DNA of 64,000 nucleotides from Eucalyptus grandis (GCF_016545825.1 NC_052616.1:54569716-54633715), one strand, 5' to 3'; shown: positions 1 through 15,122, counted from the first letter of the stretch. Notes: a model not told the origin generated them from the sequence alone. Translations and numbers: made by a program.

Positions 1-1211
1 GATACGAACCCCTCAGGTCAGATATTCTTCCATCTAGATGTGTCGCTACCCTCTTCATGATGGCATCAAATTCGACTACCTCAGGAAAATGAGAAGATTC
101 AAAAGGTCTTCTTGGCTCTCTTCTTGGAGTCGCAATTTCTCACTAAAGATAGATTGCAGCATTTTTGCTTGACAAGATAAGCTCTTTTTGATCCGTCATT
201 TTAACTCTCAATCGTGAACGGATGGGTGAGCGGGATCGTTCCATAATCACCTAATTCAAATGAACGGGAACATGTAAGCATGAGGGTAAATAGAAAGTCG
301 ATCCATGACAATGATCTACTCAATTTTTCCATTTTTTTTCATTTATTCATGAAAAGTTCTTACAAGAAGGGCATTTCCTAAAAATGGACTAGGAAAATAA
401 AGATAGACACCCTAACAAGACCAAATTTCCTAAACATGAATTGAAAACAAATTCTCCAAAGCTTTTTTGGTAAATGATTCATTGCATAGCAATTTCCTCA
501 TTTCATTTCTAATTGACAAATGAATTAGATCAAACGACTAACCTAGATTGTCATGGATGGACCAAAAGTAAATTGCATAGTATAGGAATAGAAGACTTAC
601 TTCGCCAAGAAAAATTAATGGCAAGCACATAGACATGCGCATGGTAAGTGGCTCGATTTCTACTCTATAAGGCTTATCAAAGTGGAGCCACAAGGATGAT
701 CGGACTAGCCACGGGCTTGTGGACTATGTCGGGTCCTCATGACTCCGGCTTGGTCAAAGAGCCGACCCAGGTCGCGAGCATGCGGACCGAGGTGGGTACT
801 CTTGACACCATGAAAGAAATTTCGGGATTGAGATGGGCTACTCGTACCGCGAGCATGCGCTCGGAGTGGTATCCATCTCAATACCATCCTAAATAATCCT
901 ATGCGGCCCAGGTCCGGCAGCAGGTTGTGTGTGCAAAAGTGTAGTGCAAGATGCAAGGCACGCAAAACAGTTTATATCAAGCAACACTTCGTATATAAAA
1001 ATAAACCATACATTCCTACACTTTCCTGCAAAACAAAGGTCAGCAAAGACTTCCACTTATACCTCCCATCCTGCAAGAACATTTAACACCTTAAATGTTA
1101 GGGGCGTACTTGGAATCCTCGCTGCCAAACAAAACATTTTTCAAAAGAAAAGAAAAATTGGCCTAAGTCCACTAAGAGTTTTATCTCAAGTCCCCAGCGG
1201 AGTCGCCAAGC
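1..1211 (-). mobile_element. Internal leader region of an Ogre/Tat-type LTR retrotransposon (cut by window edge)
   Basis: This stretch lies directly inside the LTR at 1212-4691, on the primer-binding-site side, so on the minus strand it should be the untranslated leader and start of the internal region. I see no long open frame and no recognisable gag or pol motif. The short ORFs on both strands (for example 648-896 and 929-1270) show no domain and overlap each other, so I do not call them genes. The assignment rests only on position next to the PBS and LTR. Ogre/Tat elements are known for long leaders and an extra ORF before gag, which would explain over 1 kb without gag. Confidence 0.5.
1191..1209 (-). 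promoter_or_regulatory. Primer-binding site of the Ogre/Tat-type element
   Basis: On the minus strand this reads TTGGCGACTCCGCTGGGGA, two bases after the LTR end. Ogre-type elements use a tRNA-Arg-like primer site of this TGGCGACTC...TGGGGA form (known of the family, from memory). It fixes the element's orientation as minus and marks 1212-4691 as its 5' LTR. Confidence 0.65.
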
Positions 1212-4200
1212 TGTCGCGACCCAATTTTTTCAGGGGTGAACCACCTATGGTTTGGCTAATGGATTGTTAAGCCTAGACTTAACTCGGGCTCTCCCAAGCC
1301 CATACCAATTCGCGACTTAGGTTTGAATTGTTAACATGCAATTGAATTTTAACTAGGAGTCGCCACTAATCTATTTTTGGTGGGTCGATTAGAAACCCTA
1401 ATAAAGTAACGGGAGATTTACTTTACTCCTACGAACCAAAGATTTGGGTACGGGGACTTGATTACGCTAGATTTCTCTAACGCCCTTTCAGTACCATTTC
1501 TTTTATTTAAAAAAAAAAAAGGGTTTTGCAGGCAACTTGAATTAATTTTAAATCTATTTCACTAACATGTGAGGCGATCATGCGGGTGCGCAAACCACCA
1601 ATTTAACATCCAAGAAAAGCAATGAATAAATTGCAAGACTTACCTCATAGCAACGAAAGCATCTGCGTTGTTAGATCAGAATTCACATCAACAATCCTAG
1701 ATATGATTTCTAATTAACACGCAATTTCTTTTTTTTTTTCACTTAATTAATGAGAATCATGCTTTATGCAATGCATGCCACTAATTTAACATGAAATGAT
1801 ATGACATGGCAACATGACTTAGCTATATGACCTAAGCGAATGACATAAATAAGCATGTAATCTATCCTGAAGCATGAGATGGATTTATTCTAAAAAATAA
1901 TTTTTTTGTATTTTCCATGAGAATCGAAATTAAAGAAATGCAACACTTAAATATGCAATCTAAATTAATCTAATGACCTAATTCTAATGATGGGCAATTT
2001 CTAATTAAATGAACCTAACAAAAATCACTAAATGACGTGCATTGTATGAACCTAATTCTATATGACGTGCACATGATTTTATTTTATTTTCTTAATAAGC
2101 ATGCAATCTATCCTAATATGCAATGACATGGAAAGAATGCCATAATTCTAATTTTTATTACGAAATTCGAAATTAAAATTGCCAAATAATTAAACATGCA
2201 ATTCAAATTTAAAGCTAACATCCTAAATGATTGCATTTTTTTGGATTTTTATTTAAGGAATTCGAAATAAATAAATTTCCTATTCTAAACATGCAACATA
2301 ATCCTAAATAAGTAATATTCTAACATGAACCTAATCTAACTCAAATATATATTTTTGGGTTTTTCTTTTAAGGGAACAATCAAATAGAGGCATCAAGAAG
2401 GCACGGCACCAAATCAAGCAAGATATCATCCATGTCCATTTAATTTTAGGAAATAAATTGACGAATCGTATCTCGCGCATGAGATTGGATTGGCCAATTT
2501 TAACAAAATCACGAATCATATCTCGAACGTAAGATCGGATTGGTGATTTTTCCGTACGATGCGGGTCATATTTCGAGCGTGAAATCGAACCATCAATCAT
2601 ATGTACGTTGCAAAATTAGGAAGAGTTCCCAATTTAGAAGGCTACTCGAAATTACGGATATCATAGCATATCGGGAATTTCCATCATGTGTATCAACGGA
2701 TATTTCAAATGAGGAAACTGAATATTAGGAAATCAAATAACACGAAATTTTTACCTACTCCGATATTGATTTCCAAATTTGGACCTTGCGCAATCGGACC
2801 GGGATGGCAATCGGCGGGCAATGGGGTGGTGGATGACAACTAGCGGTGGATCGTGGTGGCGATCTGCTGCAAACGGTGGTTCGGCTTGGACAGCAGCCGA
2901 GATGGTGGACTCACGGTGATACCTCGATGATTCGAGACAGGTGATGGCTCACGAGCGGTGGTTGCGACGCGACGCACTTGCGAGGGAACCGCTCACGATA
3001 AGGTAGCTCACCAAAGGAGATCGTAGTGAATTAATATTTGGTCTTTTAGTCGGACCAAATAATCTCCACCGAGAGCTCTAAAGTCAATACCTTTTTGTCT
3101 TCAATCTCACGTATGCTTCTTTCTCAAGAACTCACGGTTAAGTCTCCAGATTTCACTGTGCAATAAGAGACAAATTCCACCGCTTCTTTGCATTGGAAAC
3201 GCCCTCATGTGCCCATCGAAGAATCTGGTGTAAGTTGAGTTGTTCGAGAGAATCATCAAAGCAGTCGCGGCGGGTTCAAGACTTGCTAATGGATGACTTG
3301 ATTAATTGCCTCTAGATGGACGTCGGGCGGCCGTGGGAGACGACCGATGCTCACGGAGACACCTGCAAACACGAATCTGTGAGTTCAAGGAACGACGACG
3401 CTTGGCTTGTGGTAAAACTCGCTGGCTGCCGGGCGGTGACTGGATTCGGTCAAGGAAGACCTGCAATAATAAAAATTCAAACGAGAGCAAAATAATTGGA
3501 TCGGTGGAGGTCTCGGGCACGTCAAGGACGCCTGGAAAATTTTCTCTCATTCCATGTTGATCTCCAAGCATCGCCAAGTGGAGCTTTGTTAGAGCCGCCA
3601 AAGTCCAAACGTCGTGAGCTTTCGACCTTCGTCATCGGAGGCTCCTTGGCGTATGATCATCGTCGAAGGTCGCACCTCGGCTGGATGGCAAATCGTCATG
3701 GATTCTCGGTGGTGAAGGCTTCTCGACGGGGAAGCATTGACCATTTATTTTCTGGACAACACCCGAAGAAGACAAATCCACCACTTGGGCTTATTTCATC
3801 AAAATCTTGGTACTTGTTTTGCCTAAGGACTTCGGGGCAACGAGAGATGCAGCTCGGACTTCAGGCTCGCGAGTGGTGGCCACAAAAATCTGGCGTGACT
3901 TTCACGTATGTAGAGAGATATTGGCCTTGCTGGACATCGGCGAATCCATCGGGCTTAGATGGAACTCCACAGAGTCTCGGTGGCTCTAAAATATGATGAA
4001 AGTGACTTAGACGATCCAGAGTTGTGTTGGAGAGGAGCTTGCCGAGACCGCTGGACACTCCCGGGACCTCGACCTGAGGTGCGTCGCTGGTGGCGGGACT
4101 CTTGATGGATCAGCAATAGCGACGTGAGGGTAGGCGTAGTGGTGAGGCTACGTGAGGATTGCAGAGATAACAAGGTCACGGCCGCCAAAGGGACTTGGTC

Positions 4201-4691
4201 GTGACTTCTCGTCTTTCTCTTTTTCTCAGTGTGTGTGCGAAGCCTCCCCTACATACGGTCGTGTGTATCGATATATGTGGCCTTCTCTAAACCCTACGCA
4301 TCTAATCTATTTATAGGTCATGAGTTAGGGTTTTAATTTCTTTCAAATTCATATCCATGAAAATTCCGTTTTTCGAATGCAATCTCACTTTTATTTTCCA
4401 CACCTCTTCTAGATTTCCTTTGCAAAAAATGAATATTCTCTATTGATTTTTCAAATATGGGCTTAGGCTAAATTGCTCTCTTCGTGGGCTTAGTCCGACT
4501 TGTCAGCTTAAAGTTCAAAACCACAAAATCAAACCAATTTGTCACCGACCCAATGTAAATGCAAATTAAAACATAAATGCACCTAAAACTATATGTTATG
4601 CAATTGACTATTTTTTCAAGGATAAAATTAACCCTTAATTTTTTTAATGCAATAAATGACTAAACGGGTCGCCAAAATTTAGGTGTCAACA
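1212..4691 (-). mobile_element. 5' LTR of an Ogre/Tat-type Ty3/Gypsy element
   Basis: On the minus strand the segment begins TGTTGACACCTAAATTTTGG and ends GGGTCGCGACA, giving TG...CA ends, followed after two bases by the primer-binding site at 1191-1209. The length of about 3.5 kb suits the very long LTRs of the Ogre/Tat group. Inside I see A/T-rich stretches with many short ATGCAA/ACATG words (1700-2350) and a GC-richer part (2800-4200), but no believable gene. The open frame at 3496-3996 on the plus strand has no recognisable domain and is treated as chance. A diverged relative lies at 33578-36238. The partner LTR is outside the window, so the target duplication cannot be checked. Confidence 0.65.
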
Positions 4692-4942
4692 AACCTGAAC
4701 AATATTGAATTGACATAGTGCCTTTTGAGATCGAATACCCTGTTGTTTGCAATATTCATCAAAATTTCCAATACACTCTCCCCATTATTGATTCTAATGT
4801 ATTTCAACTTCTTTCCGGTTTGTCTCTCTCTTTGAAGCCTAAAACTGCTTAAAAACATATAATACTTGGTCTTTAGTTTTCAAGGTATAAACCCATATTT
4901 TCCTTGAATAATTATTTATGAAAATAACAAAATAAAGAGAGC
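4692..4942 (-). pseudogene. Copia integrase fragment, left part, split by the solo LTR
   Basis: Read on the minus strand the bases give a broken Copia integrase core. Next to the junction with 7929 there is a stretch resembling the family's LYFVIFIDDYSRKIWVY motif, then a Lys/Thr-rich part and an RINNGGE-like motif (family: RTDNGGE) with stops between. It continues the reading direction of the fragment at 7929-9400. The two pieces were one element before the Gypsy LTR at 4948-7923 landed between them. The left side ends at the Ogre/Tat LTR at 4691, so RT and RNase H are missing from the window. Not functional. Confidence 0.6.
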
Positions 4943-4947
4943 CACCA
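4943..4947. repeat. Target-site duplication CACCA, left copy
   Basis: CACCA stands directly before the LTR start at 4948 and is repeated exactly at 7924-7928, directly after the LTR end. Five-base direct repeats are what a Ty3/Gypsy integrase leaves, so the LTR between them is a solo LTR from one insertion. Confidence 0.9.
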
Positions 4948-5828
4948 TGTGACATCCCGATTTTCCAATTCTATTTTCAATAAATTGAGATGGGCATTTC
5001 GTTGGCACGCGTATAGTTCTTTTCCTTGAGTCAGCCACTCATGTGAAAACTAGTCTATCGGGTGAAGCCGTTAAGAGTTTCTAATGTGTCGGACTCGAGA
5101 ATTTGACCGAAAGCGACCTTTCGACCAAGCTAATCTGCAAGGGTCATTACGGCACAATTAAAAATCAATTAAAGATCGGAGATAGGTCGACTCGACAAAG
5201 GCATGTGATCGAGTGTGAGTGATTCCACTAGATCGCACAATTCTTGTCGATCGACACTAGACCGACTTTTCTGTTGATTGGGTACCTCTATGTCCGTATT
5301 TAAAACCTTGAGATTACCCCGACAACCGAGAGTAGCCGATGTGTCAAAGATGTACATTGTGGCTTGATCAACCACAGGTCAAATGCACGAAAATTTCTAA
5401 AAGCTACCCGGTAGATTAGGTAGCGCTAATATCATGCCAGAGTGAAATCAACCATGAAATTGAGATCGAATTCATAAATTGAAAGTTTGGGTGTGTCACA
5501 AATCATTTTAGGAATATTGACTCATCTTTGGAAGATTTTTCATGCAAGCCGAGCTTTTCAGCAAAATAATCAAGGTATGGTTCATTTGGTTCAGAAATTT
5601 GGTAGGCCCGCTTTTGGTGGTATTTTTGAGATCAAGATGGTTCTATGGTCAAGTAAATATGTGAATTGAAGGGTGGTGACATTGGATTACTTTTATGGAC
5701 TTTAATTTGGTTCAATTAGAAGAGAATTGAAGAATATGATGTACAAAGTTTAAAATTTGTGTGCCACGGCGAAAAATGAAATTGGACCCATTGGAGAATT
5801 GTTGTGGGAGATTTGAAGTTAGTGGAAT

Positions 5829-6584
5829 GTGATGTCACATTATGTCATGGTTGGGGCCAAAGAAAATGGGGTGTTGACAAGTGTCGGATGCCCATTGGTC
5901 CCCAAAAAGCACCTCTCACTTCAATCTTCATCTTTTTCCTTGGGACTTGGAGAGAAAAAGGCAAAAAGCGAAACCAGCGATCGGTTTCCCCCTCTTCGTT
6001 CAAACTCACCCGCTCGCCGCCCATTTGCTCGTCGCCGGAGGTCCGGTCGTTGCCGTTCGTCTGCGCCGCTCCTTCACCCGTTGCGCCCATCCGCGAGTCC
6101 AGCCATTGCTCCGCCGTTGTCTCGCATTCTTTGGTCTTCCACCTCACCGTTCGACAGCCACCAAACCGCCCGGAAGTCGCCGAGTCGCCCCTTGCCCATA
6201 CGAGCACCGCACGGCCACCGATTCACCATCACCGGCCAGCCGAAGCTAACAGGCTCGCCCGTGCACTTGGGGCTGTTGTTCCCTGCTCGCGCATCCAGCA
6301 CCATCGTCCACCTCCGTCTTTGGTCGCGCCCACCGTCGAGCCAGCAAAGCACCGCCGGAGCCTTCAACAATCACATCAGCTGCCGCCCTCCATCTCCACC
6401 GGTTTTGCGCCCAACCAACCACCGTTTCCCCCTCCTTCGGCCTCAACCAGCAGCTACAAAAATGGGTATGGCAACTCGGTCTAGGCCCGTTTTGGCCACC
6501 TTCCCGATCCCGAATGCTTGGCCCGCCTTGATGACAGTTGATCCTCGCATCATCCTCGTCGTTTTGATCTTATCGGTTTGTTAA
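5829..6584 (+). other. Open reading frame inside the Gypsy LTR, 251 aa, no known domain
   Basis: Pro/Ser/Arg-rich frame within the GC-rich part of the solo LTR. I recognise no domain and the composition is typical of chance ORFs in GC-rich DNA. What makes it worth listing is that the last 40 or so residues (starting MGMATRSRPVLATFP) match in frame, position and stop with the end of a 258-aa frame on the minus strand at 25739-26515 in a related LTR (MGMAAHVWPVLAGFP), both ending just before a GGTGAGTTTAG sequence. This could be a leader ORF of the element or simply shared nucleotide ancestry. Coding status unproven. Confidence 0.25.
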
Positions 6585-7032
6585 TCGGGTGAGTTTAGCT
6601 CACTAAATCTTGATTAGACGGTTAATGATGCCCTAAGTGTGCTTAGTCTAAGTTAAGTAAGTTTAGGTGGTTAGTTTAGTTTATTTAATTGTGATTTAGA
6701 TTAAGATATTTGTTTAATTTAAAGCATGTTTAATTAAAGGCTAAGAGAGTTTATTTAATAATAAACCTTGATGGGACATAATAGGATTTTAATTTTGAAT
6801 TATTTAATTGTTTCAAATTCTGGAATTTATAATCTTATATTATATTCCGAAATTATTACTAATAAAAAAACGGAAAAATTATTTTTTGACCCCGATTGCT
6901 CGGGATTTCGTGTCAATCGCTGCTGTGTATTTAGAATTTGAATTTGATGATTGATTGTGGCAAATGGAGTGTGATTGCGATAAATAGGGATTCTTTTTAT
7001 AAAATCCCAAGTGCTGAAATTGATGGGAGATT

Positions 7033-7250
7033 GGCCGTGATTAACCACCTATTAGAGGTCGTGCCTAATCGAGCCGTGATTCGCCACGATAAAGGTCGCG
7101 CCCAATCAAGCCGTGATTCGCCACCTGATAAAGGTCGCGCCCAATCGAGCCATGATTCGCCACCTGATAAAGGTCGCGCCCAACCGGGCTGTGATTTACC
7201 ACCTAATTAAAGGTTGTGCCAAGTGGGGCCATGATTGCCACTGGTTATTA
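7033..7250 (+). repeat. Minisatellite in the solo LTR, about 5 units of 36-39 bp
   Basis: Units read roughly as CCGTGATTCGCCACCTGATA followed by AAGGTCGCGCCCAATCGAG. The same tandem array in opposite orientation is present in both LTRs of the 17188-27372 element, with nine units each (17871-18220, 24722-25074). Units differ by several bases, so the array is old but still varies in copy number. Confidence 0.8.
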
Positions 7251-7923
7251 AACCTTCCTATAGGGCCGCGATTGGAAGCAGTGATTGATTTGCTAGAATG
7301 ACATGTAATCGGCCGAGTCGATTGATCGCCGAGACGATCCAAGTGGTTGAATTGTTCGATAATGTGATTGTGCCACGTTGTTTGGTTATCATAATTGCAC
7401 ATGGTTGAATTATATAAACTGTGCTAACCTGCAAATGAAGACTAATGCGAGGTAAGTCTTTGCGTGATGTGGCTAGGCCACCCGGGGCGTATTTTCTTTC
7501 TAATAGGGGTTTAGGGGGTTGAACTTGCTGAGACAATGTCTCATCCCGGTTGTGGGATTAAAATTTCAGGTCCTTGGTGAACGGAGCGGGCAGATAACTT
7601 TGGTTGGCCTTGAGGAGTTGCAGAGGTGAAGTCATAAGGATTGGAGAACGTGTCCGACTTGTAGGTCGTAGGACGTTCCTTTTAAGAGTCGGTCTTTTGT
7701 AGATTTTTGGCCGTAGACCTCGGTTTGTAATTCTGTTGAATTTTGCTAGTGTTATGTTATGGTTTTGCTTCCTGCTTTTCTATCCCATATTTCAGTGTCA
7801 TGGGTTTTATAATACGTTCCACTTGCGCAATAATAAATGAATGGGGTCGGCGACACTACCCGGGAATGTCGCATTTGAATGACCATGGCGGGATGTTGGC
7901 GTGCTCGAGGTTCGGGCGTGACA

Positions 7924-7928
7924 CACCA
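7924..7928. repeat. Target-site duplication CACCA, right copy
   Basis: Exact repeat of 4943-4947, directly after the CA end of the solo LTR. Confidence 0.9.
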
Positions 7929-9390
7929 AGTGATTTTATCTTCATAGGACCACAAACAACAAAATGCACTAAATCAAGTATTCCAGACTTTCTTGAAGGA
8001 AGAAAACTTTTGAATAAAACTCTATTTTGCTTTCCTACTAAACAGTGAGTATACTTCTTCAACACTGAACTTTTCATACCTGAAAGAGGCTTTTTCTTCG
8101 CGAATATTGACAATCTCTTCTCACTAATGTGACTAAACCTCTTGTATTATAACTCAGCTTTATCTTCATTGTTTACTGCATTAATTTTGTTCATGGACAA
8201 CTTTGCCTACATAATGTATAATGAGGAATCACCTCTAGCCACAACCGAGAGAACATTTGGTGAGCTTCCATCGACTATCACCAATTGTAATACCCCTCAT
8301 CATCTAGGTTGCCTATGGAAATCAAATTCAAATGAATATCAGGTATATGCCTAACATTATTCAATAGCAACCTAGCGCTATTGTTGGTTTCTAGACACGC
8401 ATTACCAAAACCTACAATTTCAGCTAGTCCATTGTTTCCTATATTCACATATCTAAAGTTATCTAACTTGTATGATATAAAGAAATCTCTACGAGAATAG
8501 ATGCACCAATATCAATTACCCAGCTGGTTTCATGACATACAAGATTCATCACATCACCATCAAAGACAATGAAAATGTATCTTTTAAGTGTAGCAACATG
8601 ATTGTCACCACTGTAATTATCATTTTTTTTCCTTTCTGAACTAACGGCAAAACCTTTGGATATGTCCATTCTAATGGAAATAATGAGACTCAACATTAGC
8701 AAATCTATTGTATTTGCCTCTACTTTTATCTCTATTTCATGGATCTCGAGACTCACTCATTCCCATTTTTTCTCAACAATCAAAGCATCAAAATGTGAAG
8801 AGGATGATCCTTGCATCTTTCTTCTCATCTCTTTATTTAAAGCACCACTCTTGGTTAAATCCACATAATTAGATAAAGATGTTCAAAATGTCTCACACGA
8901 GTCCGACAAAGTACCAATCAACCATAACGCTTATATCTCATCATCAAACTTGATTCCAATCGCAGCTAACTGATTATAATTCCTTGAAAAAAAATTTAAA
9001 TGATCAATCAAACATGTATCATCTTAATATCTCAAAGCCAAAATCTATTTCATCATAAATACTTATTATTCTTAGTTTTCGAGCATATAACTATTCGAGC
9101 TTATTCCACAAACCGTGTGCATGTGTTTCCTCAATGATATGGTTCAAAACATTATCATCCACCCACTGTCTAATATAACCACACACACACTTGACAATGA
9201 AATATAGATCATTCAGCATCGGTTTTATTCTCTAGCTTCTCTTAAGCAAATATAGGCAAATAATAATCCTTCACAAATAAAAGGTCTTCCATCTTTCCAA
9301 ATGTGATAATTCGAATCATTCAATGTAACCATTCTACTTATATTCATTTCCATTGTTTAACACAAGGTAAAAAAATCAAGCAATAACCAA
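7929..9390 (-). pseudogene. Copia gag-protease-integrase remnant (right part)
   Basis: On the minus strand, reading away from the primer-binding site at 9391, the segment carries a decayed gag, then a protease motif (SWVIDIGAS at about 8490-8520; family consensus has DTGAS), then the pre-integrase domain ending in a HCLVGKQNRVLFKSF-like stretch (about 8000-8060) and VHFVVCGPMKIKSL (about 7930-7965), which is the start of the integrase core. Stops and frameshifts occur throughout. The remainder of the integrase continues at 4692-4942 on the far side of the solo LTR. A protease Asp-Thr-Gly changed to Asp-Ile-Gly also argues for a dead element. Confidence 0.75.
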
Positions 9391-9403
9391 AGCTCTGATA
9401 CCA
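9391..9403 (-). promoter_or_regulatory. Copia primer-binding site
   Basis: Minus strand TGGTATCAGAGCT, the classic site complementary to the 3' end of initiator tRNA-Met, three bases inside the LTR end at 9407. It sets the orientation of the Copia remnant. Confidence 0.85.
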
Positions 9404-9406
9404 CTT

Positions 9407-10108
9407 TGATGGGAGAACAATAACAACATGAACAATATCGAATTAATGCAGTGTAATAAAATAATCTCTCATCTTATGCAAACCTAATATGAATTGATAT
9501 AATAGAGAAAAATAAATATCAAACACGCAAATACAAGTCGATTTTTTACGTGGAAAACCTCTTCGATGTGAGGAGATAAAAAACCATGAGACCGGAGCCC
9601 ACCAAAAATCTTCACTATCAATAAAATCGGGTGAACAAAGTTCTATTATAGTAAATATTAAAGGTACATAGCAGCAAAGACCTCAAGAACATCATTATTG
9701 GCAATATGTATAAATTTCATAAGAGATCAAGAATAAATCTGACAAAAAATGCAAGTTTTGTTCAACCCACGAAAAAATTAGTGTATGGAGCTTGAAATGA
9801 AAATCAAACCGTCCAAATTTGAGAAAAGGGCGCCATGAACACGCTGACAAAATTTCAGCTTAATCGAATCATGAATCGACCTTTAACGCTAGCTTGATAT
9901 AAATTAGACTAATCTCCAAACTATAGATTTTCTGCTTTCTCTTTTCTTTTAAAATTACTCTCTATTAACTTCTTTGCAGCTACCACTTAAAAAATAGTGA
10001 AACACTCTATTTCTCCATATGAATTATCATATGGGCTCAAGTCTTTTTGGGTTTGCTATTCATTAGGCTTCCTCCACATAAGAATGAACTCAGCTAACAG
10101 TCCCATCT
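9407..10108 (-). mobile_element. 5' LTR of the Copia remnant
   Basis: Plus-strand start TGATGGGAGAACAATAACA lies next to the primer-binding site. The far end is placed at TCCCATCT (10101-10108) because it mirrors TGATGGGA apart from one base; this end is inferred. The stretch GTGGAAAACCTCTTCGATG near 9551 is typical of the transcribed part of Copia LTRs. The second LTR is not in the window. Confidence 0.65.
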
Positions 10109-10117
10109 CTAGTCACC

Positions 10118-10120
<3 letters not shown>

Positions 10121-10184
<64 letters not shown>
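10121..10184. repeat. (TC)32 microsatellite
   Basis: Uninterrupted TC dinucleotides, just outside the inferred Copia LTR end. Any ORF reading Ser-Leu repeats here (9997-10194) is an artefact of the repeat. Confidence 0.95.
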
Positions 10185-10189
<5 letters not shown>

Positions 10190-11385
10190 ATTAGCATATT
10201 TGCATTAGCTTTTTCCAGTCTCCAAACTTGTTTCTTCTTTTCAATTTTCCCATTTGATTAACATTGGTTGCAAGTGGGTATAGTCCATATCTATCAAACT
10301 CATATCTAGTTAGGCTTAACTACTCGAAACCTATGACAATTCCTTATTTAATTTTAGCTAACTCATCAAGACCCAATCTCTCTAAATGCAATATTTTCTT
10401 TTTTTTTTTGGTTAGACTCTAAATGTGAGTTAAGAAGTGGTGTTTGACCCACTTTTACACTTGTACTCACATGCAATTAAAAAGAGGCATTGTCTCGTGA
10501 GCGTGCATGGTGTTATGTTGTCTGTGTGCATGGCAAACACCGAAGATATTTCACAAATAAGTTTTCGGCAGCTTGTAGTCATGGGAGACCAGATGAGACA
10601 AGCTATTTGGCCACAAGTGTAAGAGTTTTTCTGATGTGACATGTGCTACATAAATTGATATTATAATTTATTATTTTGTGGGATTGGTCCAATAAGATGA
10701 TATATAAAGATTCTTAATTGGTTTAGTATGAGGCGGGATAGTGTGAAACCCGGCCAGTGATGAGAGGGTCTATGATTTAAAACTCTATAAATAGTGTTCA
10801 AGTCTATATTTTAACCCCGATGCACAAATAACCTCACATAAGGAGCATTCACCGAACCCTAATGGTGGGGAGCAGTCTCATTAAGCCAATGATATAAGGG
10901 TAATATAAGAGAAGCACTTGAGCTCTGGATCATCATTATTTCGCATAAAAACGAGTGACCTCAAATCAAGTGCACAAATCACTTTTCTCCATTAATATTT
11001 TCTAGATTTTAGCTATGGAGACTTTAGGTGCCATATTCACGACTAACAATAGGAACGTTGGTCCAAAAGTTATTGAGAACTAGGGCTAAGAAAATCGTCC
11101 AAGTTGACTCCATCGACCTTTTCTAATGGTCAACTTCTATTTTCTTCGCGATATTTTTGCCAATACATGTTCAGAAAATACGACATTGCAAACCAAGGTA
11201 TTATGATGTAGTCCTCGTAGTCTTAAGTTGCACGAATTCAGTCACGCACACCCCCAGTACTGAATAAATTCTAATTATGGAACGCTAGAAAATTCTGGGA
11301 TTGGCAAGAATATATCGCCTATATTCATTGAAGGAAGTATAGTAATGACCATGCACAAAGAGCAATTTCTTCATAGAGAAAAGAT
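10185..11385. other. Unassigned intergenic sequence
   Basis: No gene recognised. There is a poly-T run near 10399-10409 and a TATA-like CTCTATAAATAG at about 10784-10795, which could belong to a degenerate LTR promoter. The right end (11200-11385) would be the 3' flank of the antisense Gnk2 pseudogene. The two overlapping ORFs at 10430-10642 on opposite strands have no domain. Confidence 0.5.
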
Positions 11386-11759
11386 TTATTCAGTAAATGA
11401 GTATGCCTCGTGTCTCATTTTGCAGTCTTTGAGTTGGAGCTGAGCCCCGACTCCCGAGCACTGTGTAAGGAGCACGTCATGAGCATACTCCAAGCACCTA
11501 GTACAGTCATAATCAGCAAGGGCGCCGTTGCAAGCCGCATGACCAAATCTGAAAACCGTGTTATGTCCATAGTAGTTATATCCAGATTCTGCGGTATTGA
11601 TCTGTAGATCTAACAGTAATAGTAATCATCTCCCTCGTTGTATTTGACTCCATTGCATATTTGCTGCACCACGGTTTCATCCGTCAAGGCTTTCGCAATC
11701 TGGCAGATATAGTGAAGACCGATGATGGTAGTAGCCACGATTCTCTTAATAGAAGCCAT
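11386..11759 (-). pseudogene. Single-domain secreted Gnk2/DUF26 protein, one frameshift
   Basis: Minus-strand start ATG at 11757-11759, stop TAA at 11386-11388; 374 bases, so not a multiple of three. The N-terminus (MASIKRIVATTIIGLHYICQ) looks like a signal peptide. The mature part begins with a Gnk2 domain start (VVQQICN), then after a frame break near the GDDYYYC segment it resumes as NTAESGYNYYG. Next comes the diagnostic Cys-x8-Cys-x2-Cys motif, CNGALADYDCTRC, then a final Cys in LKDCKMRHE, and it ends soon after. One domain, no TM and no kinase match the ginkbilobin-2-like secreted antifungal type (mannose-binding, apoplastic; family knowledge). It lies head-to-head with CRK1, about 255 bases apart. 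A single-base indel is the only lesion, so it could be a functional gene with an assembly error. Confidence 0.75.
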
Positions 11760-12014
11760 TTTCGTTTCTCCATACCTTCGTTTCTCTCTGACTTCCTGTT
11801 TTCTTTGCTGGAATGCCCCGGGCCTTTTGAAATGCTGAGCTCGGTTGCAGCATTAATTGTCACGCCCTCCTTTTCGTAGTGACGTCTACGATGACGTGCT
11901 TCACCTAAAACTCATCGCTTGTCCTTTCTTGATCGGTGATTACCATGCTCGGTTCTTACTGGATTAGAATCTTGATGCTGAAACTTATTCACTTGGTGTG
12001 CAGCCGAAGAATTC

Positions 12015-15122
<3,108 letters not shown>

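Larger units (their letters stand above)
4948..7923 (+). mobile_element. Solo LTR of a Ty3/Gypsy element (same family as 17188-27372)
   Basis: The LTR begins TGTGACATCCCGATTTTCC and ends CGAGGTTCGGGCGTGACA, with identical CACCA on both sides and no internal region, so it is a solo LTR of 2976 bp left by LTR-LTR recombination. It is the reverse complement in layout of the two LTRs at 17188-20127 and 24043-27372. From left to right it holds a 5' part (4948-5800), a GC-rich block with an open frame (5829-6584), a conserved GGTGAGTTTAG at 6588, an A/T-rich block, a short minisatellite (about 7033-7250) and a 3' end block (7440-7923). It sits inside a Copia integrase remnant. Confidence 0.9.

Noticed and set aside
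3496..3996. 166-codon ORF in the Ogre/Tat-type LTR
   Set aside because: Antisense to the element, no domain, lies within an LTR.
10742..10870. Promoter of a plus-strand gene (TATA-like CTCTATAAATAG)
   Set aside because: No gene follows within 1 kb on that strand except the truncated CRK1 exon; more likely part of an old repeat.
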